Under the pieces are notes generated by a model, which was not told where the DNA came from, did no database searches, and saw nothing but the letters and a program-made list of their open reading frames with translations. This document shows, in pieces, positions 8,882 through 18,388 of a DNA stretch of 64,000 bases; the first letter of the stretch is position 1; each line of letters begins with the position of its first letter. Origin of the DNA: Neiella marina (GTDB taxonomy: Bacteria > Pseudomonadota > Gammaproteobacteria > Enterobacterales > Neiellaceae); contig NZ_NGNS01000001.1 in assembly GCF_002165625.1 (NCBI RefSeq), positions 248,001-312,000 of the forward strand, given 5' to 3'. Both the position numbers and the translations under genes were made by a program.

Positions 8882-10189
8882 TTAGTGACTGGCCATCTTG
8901 ACCGGACGAGCCAAATGACTAGGCAAGGTGATGGTGGCCACCACCTGCTGCTGCACTGGTTGCTTACCAACGACCAAACCGCAGCTTAGTAGCAACAACC
9001 AGAAAAATGATGGGCTCAAAAACACCCCACTGGAGCTGGCTGCAACGAGCAATAGCAACACAATCAGACTCATCGCACCACTGTAACAAATAGGCATAAT
9101 GACGTTACTAGAGCACTTCAGCATCATCCGAATCAATTGTCCTACGCCCCAAAGCATCAACAATAATGCCGCCGGTAAGCCAACGCCCAAAACCAAGTCA
9201 ATGAAAGAACTGTGAGTCGATTTTGCCATCCAACCAAATTGTACTGAGTATTGGTACATGATTTCGGGTCGATGAAATAGTCCTAATCCCCATCCTAATG
9301 CAGGGCGCTCCAAAGCCAACTGAAACAACACCTGCCACAGCTCAGTGCGGCCGGTCAAAGTAGCGTCCTTGCCAAGCCAGCCTAAAACAATATCTAACAT
9401 TGCCATCAGACTCAGGTAGGCGACAAATGCAGTAAACAACAGCGCTAAAAACAAAGCGACACGCTTGTCTTTGCGCTTAGCCGCAATAATCAGGTTGAAA
9501 GCATAAAAGCAACCAAAACCAACCACCAACATGACCAATGCAGTACTCGACTTCGACGCAATCGTCAGAGCTAAGGCAATACCACAAAGCAAAGCGCTAG
9601 CCATTGGCATCTTATAAAAACGACGATAAACCCATTCGGCATAGAACAGAACCGCCGCCAGAGCGCAAAACGCTCCAAACACATTTTTATGGACAAACAT
9701 GCCTCGCCACGAACCTTCGTGATTGGCTGTCATCACTGCATACTGCGGTAGTAAAAGACAATAAATCAGGTTCGCCAGCAACAGGATTGCCAAACAGTTT
9801 CGAAGTTGTCGGTAAAGTGCTTCTGGGCCGATGTGCGTGCAGTACAAATACACTGGCAGCGACACCACCAGAACCGAAAGAAAATGGCGAAATGTTAAGT
9901 CGGGTCGTGGTGACAACAACATCGAAGTCAATATGACAGCCAATAGCAATAGCCAGCCTGGACGCAATTTAATCGTCCCTAAGGATCGGCCTCCGTGAAT
10001 ACTTACAAACAGCACTAAGCCAAACAAAATCAACAGCTGCATCACTTTCTGAGGCATATAATTAATGCCACTGAGCAGGTATTCGGATGTTGGGTAAGCG
10101 AAGCCGATATTAGTCGAGCGGATTAAGGCTAACCACAACAATAAATGCAACAACCAAACACTGAGCAGCCGGCGATCAATTTGTATCAT
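8882..10189 (-). CDS. wzy: O-antigen ligase / Wzy-type polysaccharide polymerase
   Basis: The protein has 435 residues with 10-12 predicted membrane helices and the large periplasmic loop typical of the Wzy_C/WaaL superfamily, between about 290 and 335, which contains the signature ALGWGLGLFH. As the only such gene in a cluster with Wzx, Wza and Wzc, it most probably polymerises the repeat units on the periplasmic side rather than attaching O-antigen. The ATG at 10187-10189 follows GGGGATC at good spacing; a GTG five codons upstream is less likely. It overlaps the lyase gene by 14 nt and is the last gene of the operon. Confidence 0.82.
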   Translation of the reverse strand: MIQIDRRLLSVWLLHLLLWLALIRSTNIGFAYPTSEYLLSGINYMPQKVMQLLILFGLVLFVSIHGGRSLGTIKLRPGWLLLLAVILTSMLLSPRPDLTFRHFLSVLVVSLPVYLYCTHIGPEALYRQLRNCLAILLLANLIYCLLLPQYAVMTANHEGSWRGMFVHKNVFGAFCALAAVLFYAEWVYRRFYKMPMASALLCGIALALTIASKSSTALVMLVVGFGCFYAFNLIIAAKRKDKRVALFLALLFTAFVAYLSLMAMLDIVLGWLGKDATLTGRTELWQVLFQLALERPALGWGLGLFHRPEIMYQYSVQFGWMAKSTHSSFIDLVLGVGLPAALLLMLWGVGQLIRMMLKCSSNVIMPICYSGAMSLIVLLLLVAASSSGVFLSPSFFWLLLLSCGLVVGKQPVQQQVVATITLPSHLARPVKMASH

Positions 10190-11006
10190 TGCTATGATCC
10201 CCACTGGTCACTTGAATATCGCGATATTCAACGCACAAAGGTTGTTCTGAGCGCCAACTGGTCGGTTTGTAAATACCGAACTTTAAAAATGGTTCACGTT
10301 GATCATTGAACGTATTGGGGCCTTTGATTGTCGCCATCTCAACCTGATCAATGGTCACGGTCAGTTCACCGCCATCAATACTGGCTAGCCGACCTACTTG
10401 CTCATAGTGGTGCCAGTCGCCTTCGGTGAGCGATAAGTCCTGAAATAGTGTGCGACTTTGGATACTGTTTTCTGCCCCGCTGCAGGTGCCGCTTTTGGTA
10501 ATAGACACAGGAGTTGGATCCCAGCGATTAAACATCCGAAAAGCTCCAGAATGAAGCTCTAAGGCTTGAATCGGGCAGCGCCAGCGTTCGTCTTTATCAG
10601 GAAATGAATGGACCTGAAAATAGCTGTGCCATTCGCTATCGGTGGAATCGATAGTCGTCACTCGGAAATCAAAAGCAACACGATACGTGCCGGTATGAGA
10701 TAACGCATCATTGACAGCAAACTCACAACGCTTGGCTTTGTCCTTCGGATCCAAGCACATTTCAATGCTATTGCTGGACGTTTGTCGAAAAGTACCTTGA
10801 ACACATTCAGGCCATATTTTCAGCCGCCGGTCGATGGAAATGACATCCGACTCAAGCAATACCTGCTTTAAGTCCTCAGCCGCTAAAGCCCCAAAGTTCA
10901 TTAGCATTGTGACTGCAAGCAACCGTTTTAGATTGATCACCAACGATGCTCGCGTCAACGGCACGAGCGACAACTGACTGGCGAGCATTGCATTATCATT
11001 AACCAT
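10176..11006 (-). CDS. Secreted polysaccharide lyase (heparin-lyase-I-like jelly roll)
   Basis: The protein has 276 residues. I place the start at 11004-11006, after GGAGCAG and just past the stop of the upstream gene. The N-terminus (TRASLVINLKRLLAVTMLMNFGALAAED) is a signal peptide. The mature part has a beta-rich pattern: YRVAFDFRV, WHSYFQVHSFPD, WHHYEQVGRL, GELTVTIDQVEMATI and PFLKFGIYKP. This fits the concanavalin-like beta-jelly roll of the Polysacc_lyase family (heparin lyase I relatives). In EPS operons such lyases trim or release the polymer, usually by cutting at uronic acids, which suggests the repeat unit contains a uronate. Four or more Cys may form disulfides in the periplasm. 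Confidence 0.7.
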   Translation of the reverse strand: MVNDNAMLASQLSLVPLTRASLVINLKRLLAVTMLMNFGALAAEDLKQVLLESDVISIDRRLKIWPECVQGTFRQTSSNSIEMCLDPKDKAKRCEFAVNDALSHTGTYRVAFDFRVTTIDSTDSEWHSYFQVHSFPDKDERWRCPIQALELHSGAFRMFNRWDPTPVSITKSGTCSGAENSIQSRTLFQDLSLTEGDWHHYEQVGRLASIDGGELTVTIDQVEMATIKGPNTFNDQREPFLKFGIYKPTSWRSEQPLCVEYRDIQVTSGDHSNDTN

Positions 11007-11010
11007 AGGG

Positions 11011-12876
11011 TCATCTGCTCCAGTAAATCCGCAGGATTTTTGGTCCGTCAACCAAGTACCGGCGCCATAAACGCTGCGGCGACGAACACAAGCGAAACAA
11101 CCATTCCAGCCCGTTTTTCTGCATCCACATTGGCGCTCGATGCTGCTTACCAACCATAAAATCAATCGAAGCACCAATACACAGCATGACGCCATGGCAG
11201 CCCTGTGTCTTTAAATGTTGTGCCAAGATTTCTTGACGCGGACAACCGACCGCCAAAAAAATAAAATCAGGCTGATAGTGTTGGACTTGCTCGACGCATG
11301 CTTGCACCGCTATCGGGTCATCGATGAAGCCCATTGGCGGTACGTGACAATGGCAATTGGCAACTCGGTACTTCGTCATGACTTGGGCGACATCAGTAGC
11401 GCTTGAGCCAATCACCATGACGCGATAATCACTACCTTGCAGAACCTGCTCAAACAAACGGACAGTTAAATCGCTACCGGTATTTAGGTAGCTTAATGAC
11501 TGGCGACCAAAAGATGACAACCGCCGCAAGATTTGACTATCACAAAGCACCATTGCAGCGGCATCGTAAGCTCGTTTGAAATCGGTTAATTCTCGATCAT
11601 GATACTTCACCACATGGTCGACATTGGGCGTCACCACGATGTGGCCATCGCGAGCACTATCAGCCCACTGCTTTAGTTGCTGCAGCACTTGGCTGGAATC
11701 AAGATCATCAAAATCCAATCCTAAAAAACTAACCCTTGTCGCCTGTAAGCTTGACTGGCGCTGGTCAAATTTTCGGGTTACTTCTAACGCTCGAGCCCGC
11801 CACGTGTTTTCAGCAGCAAACTGATGCCGCTGCAACGCCAGCTCTGGACTATTGAGTGCTATTTGCTGTGCCACCAAACTCACAAACTGATTAACTGATT
11901 GTGCTTTCGCGACCCAGCGCCAGCCAAGTTCATCAAAATCACAGTCGACACTGACTGCTGGCAGCCCAAATGCCAGATACTCATAAAGTTTGAGCGGATT
12001 ACGATACTGATTAAATGGCGATGCTTTGTAGGGGCAAATACCAACGTCAAACTGAGTAATTTGAGCAGCTAAGTCGTCGTAGGCAACTCGCCCGACTAGA
12101 GTCAGGTTGTCGTAATGCTCGGCAAGCTTGGTGATGTCATCGTTACTCACTGGGCCGACCAACCGAATGTGCCAAGGTTGTGGATGCTGGCACAACGCCT
12201 CTATTAGCTCTGGGTCAATGGCGTTATCAATGCTTCCTACGAAGCCAATAATCCGCACTTCGCCGCGGTCGGTCGGCTTAGCGACTTGGGCTTGCTGCAA
12301 CATTGATGTGTCGATCGCATTAGGCAAGTAGTCAAGGTGTCGAAACTGCGCGAGTTTTCGCTGCAGGGTCTGGCTGGTTGTGAAACCGAATTGAGCCTGT
12401 TGCAAGCATGCTTTTAGCGTTGCGGCATACTTCGGTGACTGGGCAAATGAGTAACTATCATCATCGTCGTAGTTATCATAGTGCATGTAAACATAGGGGT
12501 CGCCAAGGCCCGCTAAATAAAGATACTGATCTGGCTTATAAAACCACAACATGCGCTGGCCATTGTTAGCTTGCTCTCGAGTTGCTCGGCGCAACTGCCA
12601 AGCAATTGGCATCGTCACCATTAGCCACAGCAGCCAAGGCCACTTCATGCACCAGGACAGCGGCATGAGGGTGAACAGGTTGATCACAATGACCTGTTCC
12701 GATCGAGCCAACGCTATGTCGCCTTTAGTCGCTCCAGCTTTGATAAACCAACGAGGTTTCGCACAGTAAAAAACCTGTCGTTGTTGCTGTGCCATCTGCT
12801 CGGCCATGGTGCGAATAAATGGTCGGCGGTGAAACGAACCGTAATCATTGCCAGTGGCGAGATAAATGAGAGTCAT
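11011..12876 (-). CDS. GT4 glycosyltransferase fused to a WecG/TagA/CpsF (GT26) glycosyltransferase
   Basis: The protein has 621 residues. Residues about 1-375 form a GT4-like GT-B glycosyltransferase (IGFVGSIDNAIDPELIEALCQ, then DVGICPYKASPFNQYRNPLK and LKLYEYLAFGLPAVS, the donor-binding region). Residues about 386-621 form a GT26 domain with VVTPNVDHVVKYHD, GFIDDP, FIFLAVGCPRQEILAQH and MLCIGASIDFMVGKQHRAP. GT26 enzymes (WecG, TagA) add an amino-hexose to lipid-linked sugars at the membrane. The fusion would place two successive transferases in one chain. I chose the start at 12874-12876 (MTLIYLATGND), which follows GGGGCG and overlaps the previous gene's stop region. Confidence 0.85.
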   Translation of the reverse strand: MTLIYLATGNDYGSFHRRPFIRTMAEQMAQQQRQVFYCAKPRWFIKAGATKGDIALARSEQVIVINLFTLMPLSWCMKWPWLLWLMVTMPIAWQLRRATREQANNGQRMLWFYKPDQYLYLAGLGDPYVYMHYDNYDDDDSYSFAQSPKYAATLKACLQQAQFGFTTSQTLQRKLAQFRHLDYLPNAIDTSMLQQAQVAKPTDRGEVRIIGFVGSIDNAIDPELIEALCQHPQPWHIRLVGPVSNDDITKLAEHYDNLTLVGRVAYDDLAAQITQFDVGICPYKASPFNQYRNPLKLYEYLAFGLPAVSVDCDFDELGWRWVAKAQSVNQFVSLVAQQIALNSPELALQRHQFAAENTWRARALEVTRKFDQRQSSLQATRVSFLGLDFDDLDSSQVLQQLKQWADSARDGHIVVTPNVDHVVKYHDRELTDFKRAYDAAAMVLCDSQILRRLSSFGRQSLSYLNTGSDLTVRLFEQVLQGSDYRVMVIGSSATDVAQVMTKYRVANCHCHVPPMGFIDDPIAVQACVEQVQHYQPDFIFLAVGCPRQEILAQHLKTQGCHGVMLCIGASIDFMVGKQHRAPMWMQKNGLEWLFRLCSSPQRLWRRYLVDGPKILRIYWSR

Positions 12877-12877
12877 A

Positions 12878-13789
12878 TCAACGCCCCGCTGCAATGCCGT
12901 TGCTGATCAGTAGGCCTTTGTAAAAGCCAAACATCCAGGCCGAACCACACAAATACATAAACGGACATAACGCCAACAGCATAAAGGCACTGCCAGCATA
13001 CTTCATGTTGCGGAAATTGATCCGGGTTACCTTGGCCATCATCAGCAGTGGCAACGTAAAACCCAGCAAGATTTTGTAGCCCAAGCCTTTGGCCTGCTGA
13101 TAGCGCAAGAAATATAAGTTGTTGCCATTAATAAATATTTTCTTGAATACTTTGGATAAAGACGAGTCTTGGACCTGAAATCCAACGATTTCAGGGAAAA
13201 AACCAAGTTGATAGCCTTTGGCAACCAAGCGCTCGGTCATTTCGGTGTCTTGCATCCGCGGAATATCACTAAAACCGCCAATCTCTATGAACAAATCTCG
13301 GCGTACAATCATCATCGCCGAACTGAGATTAGGTCGCGTGCCAGCTTGTCGCGACGCCTGCGCTTCATGATTAAAGAAATAGTGCTCGATGTAAGACGCA
13401 AAAGTCCGATAGTCTCCAGGAGCCAGCTCAAGGGCACCGCCAAAAATGTCGTTACCAGCGGCAACACGCCTCGCAATGGCACTTAGCGCACCAGCTTGCA
13501 TCACCACATCCGCATCAATGAACACTAAGGCTTCACCGCTCGCAGCGTCAGCCCCAATATTACGGCCGCTTCCAGGATTAAAACGTTGTTGACATTTGAT
13601 GAGCTGAACAGCGTTGAAAGCATCGCAAATATCATCGACCTCAGTTCCTGGCGAACAATCGACGACAATGATTTCGGCATCGCACTGTTCGAGCTGCTCG
13701 ACTAAAGCCTCCAGCGTTCGACGCAAGTGCGCTTGCGATTGATAAGAGGGAATTACCACCGATAGTTTAGCGGGCATTGCTGTAGTCAT
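12878..13789 (-). CDS. GT2-family glycosyltransferase with C-terminal membrane region
   Basis: The protein has 303 residues. It has the GT-A fold of family GT2: LSVVIPSYQSQAHLRRTLEAL at the N-terminus, a short acidic motif VFIDADVV (the DxD-type metal site) near residue 95, and RMQDTEMTERLVAKGY further on. The C-terminal third has two hydrophobic segments (LLGFTLPLLMMAKV and AFMLLALCPFMYLCGSAW), so it is probably membrane-associated. The ATG at 13787-13789 follows AAGGAG at 7 nt and overlaps the previous gene by 23 nt. It probably adds one sugar of the repeat unit. Confidence 0.85.
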   Translation of the reverse strand: MTTAMPAKLSVVIPSYQSQAHLRRTLEALVEQLEQCDAEIIVVDCSPGTEVDDICDAFNAVQLIKCQQRFNPGSGRNIGADAASGEALVFIDADVVMQAGALSAIARRVAAGNDIFGGALELAPGDYRTFASYIEHYFFNHEAQASRQAGTRPNLSSAMMIVRRDLFIEIGGFSDIPRMQDTEMTERLVAKGYQLGFFPEIVGFQVQDSSLSKVFKKIFINGNNLYFLRYQQAKGLGYKILLGFTLPLLMMAKVTRINFRNMKYAGSAFMLLALCPFMYLCGSAWMFGFYKGLLISNGIAAGR

Positions 13790-14948
13790 AGCGCATCTCC
13801 TTATGCTGGCAGTTATTGAATTGTTGCAAGCATTGCTGATAGAGCTGTTCCAACTTGGCATTTTGCTCATTCAAATTATGAACGGCTCGAATATAAGCAA
13901 CAGCTGCATCACTGAACTGCTGCCAACGCTGATGATCGCTGAGCAACTCACTAATACGCGCCGCCAAGTCATCGACATCCGCCGGTTCAACAACAAATCC
14001 GGATTGCTTGGCGTTAACCGCTTCAGGCATACCACCGCTATTGAACACCACTGCAGGGGTGCCAACGGCTTGTGCTTCCGCGATTGCCAGCGCTAACGCC
14101 TCTTCATGGCCGTTGTCTAACCTGACGCTGGTTTGGCAATACACCCGCGCCTGCCGCATACGATGGCGAACCTGCTCGGGGCTCTGCTTACCGGCAAAGT
14201 CGATGTTCAGACCAAGTTGCATTGCCTGTTGCTCAAGCGCCTCACGCTCCGGCCCATCGCCAACCAACACCAATTGACTATCCGGGAATTTCTGCTGCAC
14301 CTTAGCCATCGCTTGCAATAGATAGCGATGCCCTTTGTAGGCAACCAACCGCGCAACTATCAGTACTGAGTTATCTCGTTTAACTTGCGGCTCGGGGCAG
14401 AAAAAATCGGTATTAATACCAATGTAATGACGCACAACCCGTTCAGCAGGAAAACCAAGCTCCAGAAGTTTTTGTTTAATAAAGTCAGACACGGCGATAA
14501 ACACATCGCCTTGCGATGCAAGCGTTTTGCGGTGATGCATAAACCGCAAATGCAACCGCCCATGAACCGCTTTAGTCGGCTGTTCAATGGTCGCGTCAAA
14601 GCCATGAAAGGTGGTGATCAACGGTACGTTCAATGCCTTAGCTAACGGCAGTGCAGATAAGCCATTAGGACCAAAATGGGCGTGGATTAACTGCGGCTGT
14701 AATCCACCAACAGTACGTTTTAGCCAAGGGCACAAAATGCCTAACTTGAGCAAGTTGTCAGTGATAGCTCCAAGCTTTCCTTGACGAATTAAATAGCTTC
14801 GCTCTGTGGCCAACAGCAAGCCGTTGGCGACGCCATAACTACCGACATAGTGAGCATTAAAATCGTTTAGCGCTTCGCCTTGTGCTCGAATAAAAGTTTC
14901 CGAATAGGGCAGCAATTGGTTGGTAAATACGACAATCGAATCAGTCAT
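13767..14948 (-). CDS. GT4-family glycosyltransferase
   Basis: The protein has 393 residues with a GT-B fold. The N-terminal part has NQLLPYSETFIRAQ, the pattern seen in colanic-acid type transferases such as WcaL, and HAHFGPNGLSALPLA. The C-terminal domain has VLIVARLVAYKGHRYLLQAM, LVLVGDGPEREALE and the donor-binding EEALALAIAEAQAVGTPAV, in which the usual E-x7-E pair is present. It likely adds a sugar to the lipid-linked EPS unit on the cytosolic face of the membrane. It sits 18 nt after wzx and overlaps the next gene by 23 nt, which argues for one transcript. Confidence 0.88.
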   Translation of the reverse strand: MTDSIVVFTNQLLPYSETFIRAQGEALNDFNAHYVGSYGVANGLLLATERSYLIRQGKLGAITDNLLKLGILCPWLKRTVGGLQPQLIHAHFGPNGLSALPLAKALNVPLITTFHGFDATIEQPTKAVHGRLHLRFMHHRKTLASQGDVFIAVSDFIKQKLLELGFPAERVVRHYIGINTDFFCPEPQVKRDNSVLIVARLVAYKGHRYLLQAMAKVQQKFPDSQLVLVGDGPEREALEQQAMQLGLNIDFAGKQSPEQVRHRMRQARVYCQTSVRLDNGHEEALALAIAEAQAVGTPAVVFNSGGMPEAVNAKQSGFVVEPADVDDLAARISELLSDHQRWQQFSDAAVAYIRAVHNLNEQNAKLEQLYQQCLQQFNNCQHKEMRYDYSNAR

Positions 14949-14966
14949 AGTCTGCTCACCACTCCT

Positions 14967-16376
14967 TTAGCTCGTTATAAAGCCGCGCAAATCTCGCCAC
15001 CAAGAGGGATTGATTAAGCTCAACGAAATACCGTAGGCAGCAATTCCGACAAACAGAGCTAATCCCGAAGTAACTAAGGCAGAAAGGGGAACGTTAGCAA
15101 CAATGGCGCTAACAAATGCCATCATCAAAAATGACGCCAAAATAACCGGACGTACTGCGTGCCACTGGCTGTTGGCGTCAATCCCGACGACTCGTTGTAA
15201 TGCCAAAATGCCAAATGGCAGCGCAATCAAAACTCGCAATAACATAGCCATCGCACCGGCTAGCGCCCCCCAAACAGGTCCGGCAATACAAGTAATGACC
15301 AGCGCCAACGCACTGGTAGTCATATCAACAATGAGATTGGTCGAGGTTTTAGAAACAGCAGTAAATGCAACAGGCACAAAAACTCGGGTACAGCTGATTG
15401 CCATCGCGATTGCCAGCACTTGCGCAGGCAACACCGCCGGCTGCCATTCAGGCCCAAAGATCCATGGCACAACAATGGGTACCAATGCGGCCAAACCAAC
15501 AAAACAAGGCACCAAGAACAACGAAGTGGCTTTGGTAGCATCACAGAATAAAGTTTGTAACTGGGTCGAGTCTTGCTGCCGTCTCGAGAATACCGGTAGG
15601 GCATAGCTCAAAATACCCGACACCATCGCACTTCGAGGCATTTCAACTAAGCGCCAAGCGAGCGAATAAAAACCGACAGCAGCGGCACCAGAAACCACCC
15701 CCAATACCAACGGAATGCCGCGGATGAGAGCATCCCAACTCAGTCGCTTCAGCGCTAACGGCCAACCAACACTGACCAAAGCTGTGGCATGATTCATTTT
15801 TAACTGCCACCGAGGTCGATATTCAGCGCCGATGAGTAAGGTGGCAAAACCTAATATGCTGCCAATGAGAGCCTGACCAATGATGGCCAAAGCGCCATAG
15901 CCACCGGCAATCATTGCCAGGCCAAACAAAGCACCACAGGTTCGCCCCAGCAATTGTCGCTGTGACAACAGTTTGAATTGGCCCTGCCGTCTTAATTGAG
16001 CAACATATATCGATGTTGTTGCAGTGAGAGGTAAGATCGGCAATGCCCAGTACACTAATGCTGCTAACGGTTGCGATAACCAAGAGTACGCCGCCAATAA
16101 AACCACTAAAGACAACCCAGAGGTCAGCACTAGGCCTCCCCAAAATGCACTGTGGAAGTCACTGGGGCTCGGTTGCTGATGTCGAACTAAGGCATCTTCG
16201 AACAAATTAGCAAATACCAATGCTAAGCCTTGCACGATTGACAGTGCGAGAATCGCTAAGCCAAGTTCACTCGGCCCCAGAAACTTGGCGTAAACGAAAA
16301 AGGTCACCAATGACAACAGGGTCAAGCCAACTTTCTCCGTGGCGATCCACAGTAACTTCGCAATGCGGCTACTCAT
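14967..16376 (-). CDS. wzx: Wzx-type oligosaccharide flippase
   Basis: The protein has 469 residues, nearly all hydrophobic, with 12-14 predicted helices and no catalytic motif. The N-terminus (MSSRIAKLLWIATEKVGLTLLSLVTFFVYAKFLGPSELG is the characteristic region, residues 1-39) matches the polysaccharide-transport family of MATE-like flippases, including the LGPSELG loop after helix 1. It would flip undecaprenyl-linked repeat units to the periplasm. The ATG at 16374-16376 lies inside the last codons of the pyruvyl transferase (8-nt overlap), so translational coupling is likely. Confidence 0.88.
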   Translation of the reverse strand: MSSRIAKLLWIATEKVGLTLLSLVTFFVYAKFLGPSELGLAILALSIVQGLALVFANLFEDALVRHQQPSPSDFHSAFWGGLVLTSGLSLVVLLAAYSWLSQPLAALVYWALPILPLTATTSIYVAQLRRQGQFKLLSQRQLLGRTCGALFGLAMIAGGYGALAIIGQALIGSILGFATLLIGAEYRPRWQLKMNHATALVSVGWPLALKRLSWDALIRGIPLVLGVVSGAAAVGFYSLAWRLVEMPRSAMVSGILSYALPVFSRRQQDSTQLQTLFCDATKATSLFLVPCFVGLAALVPIVVPWIFGPEWQPAVLPAQVLAIAMAISCTRVFVPVAFTAVSKTSTNLIVDMTTSALALVITCIAGPVWGALAGAMAMLLRVLIALPFGILALQRVVGIDANSQWHAVRPVILASFLMMAFVSAIVANVPLSALVTSGLALFVGIAAYGISLSLINPSWWRDLRGFITS

Positions 16377-17358
16377 GAACGACTCGCTCGTGATTGCTCG
16401 GTACGTAGGTGTCGCTATCGACTTGCAGCCAAGCCGCAGCATAGCGCCGCAACTTACCGTAGCTGTTGTCACGCATGACGACATCTCGCCCCATTAACAG
16501 CGCTAAAATCATGCCGTGAAGACGATCGGTATCAACGCAGCCATATTTATCAAAATGGCGACTGGCACGGTTAATCACCGATTGCACATACCACCACCAC
16601 ATTCGACTAGTTGCTAAGTTGACACCGATTTTGTCTTCCGTTCGAAAGGCGTATCTGAGCAAGGAATACAGTTTGTCATCGCGACGAGAGAACAAATCAT
16701 CCCAGTCAAATCGATCAACATCCTGAGAACCGCCTTCAGCGCATGCCTCAATATCTCGGCGGCGCAAGGCCAAGGTCATGCTTGGCTTGTCAGTAGGCCA
16801 ACGCCAATGGTCCAGTAAAGTGAAGGCCATATCGGGTAACAGTTTGACTCGATGAGCAGGTAAAATTGATCGGATAACCTCAGCAGAAGCTTGATCTCTA
16901 ACGCAGAAGGTCAAATGCTGATGCTGCTGATAGATAGGCGCGGTCCGTTGCAGAGCATTCGGATCATTGAAGTGAATCGATTGCGGTAACACCACAATTG
17001 AATGATCTGGGAAAGACTCAATGACTCGCTCCCGCAGGGATTGGTGAAGCGGGTATAAATCGCCAAAATTACCCCCTCCGTGGAGCAGCAACACAACATC
17101 TTTAGCTAGATCCATATCGTCAAGTTGCCGAGCATTGCGGGCAGAGATGCGGCCCACAACCTGGCACGATAGCAATTCAAACAGCTTTTCCTCGCCAGCA
17201 TGGATCAGTAAATCACCGACATTCAGGTGTACAGGAATATCAATCAGCAACACCTTGCGTCCTTGCAGCAGAGGCTTGAAGGAATCAATAAGAAGCTGCT
17301 TCAATGTTTGCAACTGGTCGTGATTAGGAATCAATCTTGGTGCTTGGAGTTCGCTCAT
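16369..17358 (-). CDS. Polysaccharide pyruvyl transferase family protein
   Basis: The protein has 329 residues. It has VLLIDIPVHLNVGDLLIHAGE near the N-terminus, LLLHGGGNFGDLYP (the conserved HGGGNxGD motif) around residue 95, IVVLPQSIHF, and the C-terminal CVDTDRLHGMILALLMGRDVV. This is the pattern of EPS pyruvyl transferases such as EpsO and ExoV, which add a ketal-linked pyruvate from phosphoenolpyruvate to a sugar of the repeat unit and so give the polymer a negative charge. Start at 17356-17358, preceded by AAGGAAG; the upstream gene stops one nucleotide before it. Confidence 0.88.
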   Translation of the reverse strand: MSELQAPRLIPNHDQLQTLKQLLIDSFKPLLQGRKVLLIDIPVHLNVGDLLIHAGEEKLFELLSCQVVGRISARNARQLDDMDLAKDVVLLLHGGGNFGDLYPLHQSLRERVIESFPDHSIVVLPQSIHFNDPNALQRTAPIYQQHQHLTFCVRDQASAEVIRSILPAHRVKLLPDMAFTLLDHWRWPTDKPSMTLALRRRDIEACAEGGSQDVDRFDWDDLFSRRDDKLYSLLRYAFRTEDKIGVNLATSRMWWWYVQSVINRASRHFDKYGCVDTDRLHGMILALLMGRDVVMRDNSYGKLRRYAAAWLQVDSDTYVPSNHERVVHE

Positions 17359-17359
17359 A

Positions 17360-18349
17360 TCAACTTCCTTGTACATTCATTGGTACCGGCTTGGCACTTT
17401 TTAAACGCAACACAACACGGCGCCAAAGCGACATGCCCTTGGTTGGCGAGCATTGCTGGTAGTAGTCAGCCGCGGCGGCGCTAGCCTTGCTTGATGGGCG
17501 CGACCAAAATCGAATGGCGGCTGGCGCCATCGCGAAACCTTGGCAGACGCCTGAAATGGTTGCCCACCACAATCCGGAGCGGATTCCGCGCCACATCATC
17601 AAGCTGGTGTGGAAAACAAAGGTTGGGAAAAAAGTCCGAAATTTAATATGCAGATAAGTCTTGTTGCGAATATCAAATCGCCAACGGCCAGCACTCCAAG
17701 CAACCCGATGTTCGGCTGAGACTTTATGACCGATCACCACCTCCGGGCTGTAGCGGATCTGATAACCGATGTTGATCAAACGTTTTGACAGATCGACTTC
17801 TTCATGAAGGAAAAACAGCGCGTCGTCATAGCAACCAATTTGCTCAAAGGCCTGACGCAAGATCATATGGCCAGCCCCAACAAAGCGGTCGGTAAAAAAT
17901 GGCTGGCCCGCCCAATCACTCACCGATTGATGATATGACCAACTTGATAAGTCATCTTGGTTCGAGCCAAACCGGAGAATTCGAAAGGCGATGGCTCCCA
18001 AAGAAGCATCCGATCGCATCACCTCGACAGCCTTGGCGACCTGAAACGAGTCAATGAACTCGGCGTCATTATCAAGCGCAACCAAATAGTCGCCATCGCC
18101 CTGACGAGCCGCAATATTGCGGCCACCGGGCACCCCTGAATTGCTGCCATTACAAACCAGAGTGACGCAAGAAATAGCCTCACAGTGACGTCTCAACCGA
18201 GATAGCCCCGAGTCTTCTGACCCTTGATCGACGACAATCACTCGCTGCTCAATCCCTTGTTGCGCAACCGCACTATCAATCGCTTTCAAGGTGTCATCAA
18301 TTCGGTCCCACGACAAAATTGTAATATCGACTTTCGCTAACTGACCCAT
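17360..18349 (-). CDS. GT2-family glycosyltransferase
   Basis: The protein has 329 residues. The GT-A core starts VDITILSWDRIDDTLKAIDS and has NSGVPGGRNIAARQG and the acidic motif ALDNDAEF, followed by FFLHEEVDLSKRLINIGYQIRYSPE, the ED-containing acceptor region of rhamnosyl- and other GT2 transferases. The C-terminal part has a single weakly hydrophobic segment and a basic end. It is the first dedicated glycosyltransferase after wzc in the operon and may act early on the WcaJ product, but the sugar cannot be assigned. Confidence 0.86.
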   Translation of the reverse strand: MGQLAKVDITILSWDRIDDTLKAIDSAVAQQGIEQRVIVVDQGSEDSGLSRLRRHCEAISCVTLVCNGSNSGVPGGRNIAARQGDGDYLVALDNDAEFIDSFQVAKAVEVMRSDASLGAIAFRILRFGSNQDDLSSWSYHQSVSDWAGQPFFTDRFVGAGHMILRQAFEQIGCYDDALFFLHEEVDLSKRLINIGYQIRYSPEVVIGHKVSAEHRVAWSAGRWRFDIRNKTYLHIKFRTFFPTFVFHTSLMMWRGIRSGLWWATISGVCQGFAMAPAAIRFWSRPSSKASAAAADYYQQCSPTKGMSLWRRVVLRLKSAKPVPMNVQGS

Positions 18350-18388
18350 ATCTCACCTATTCCGTTGTGATAGTGGTGAAACCAACAC

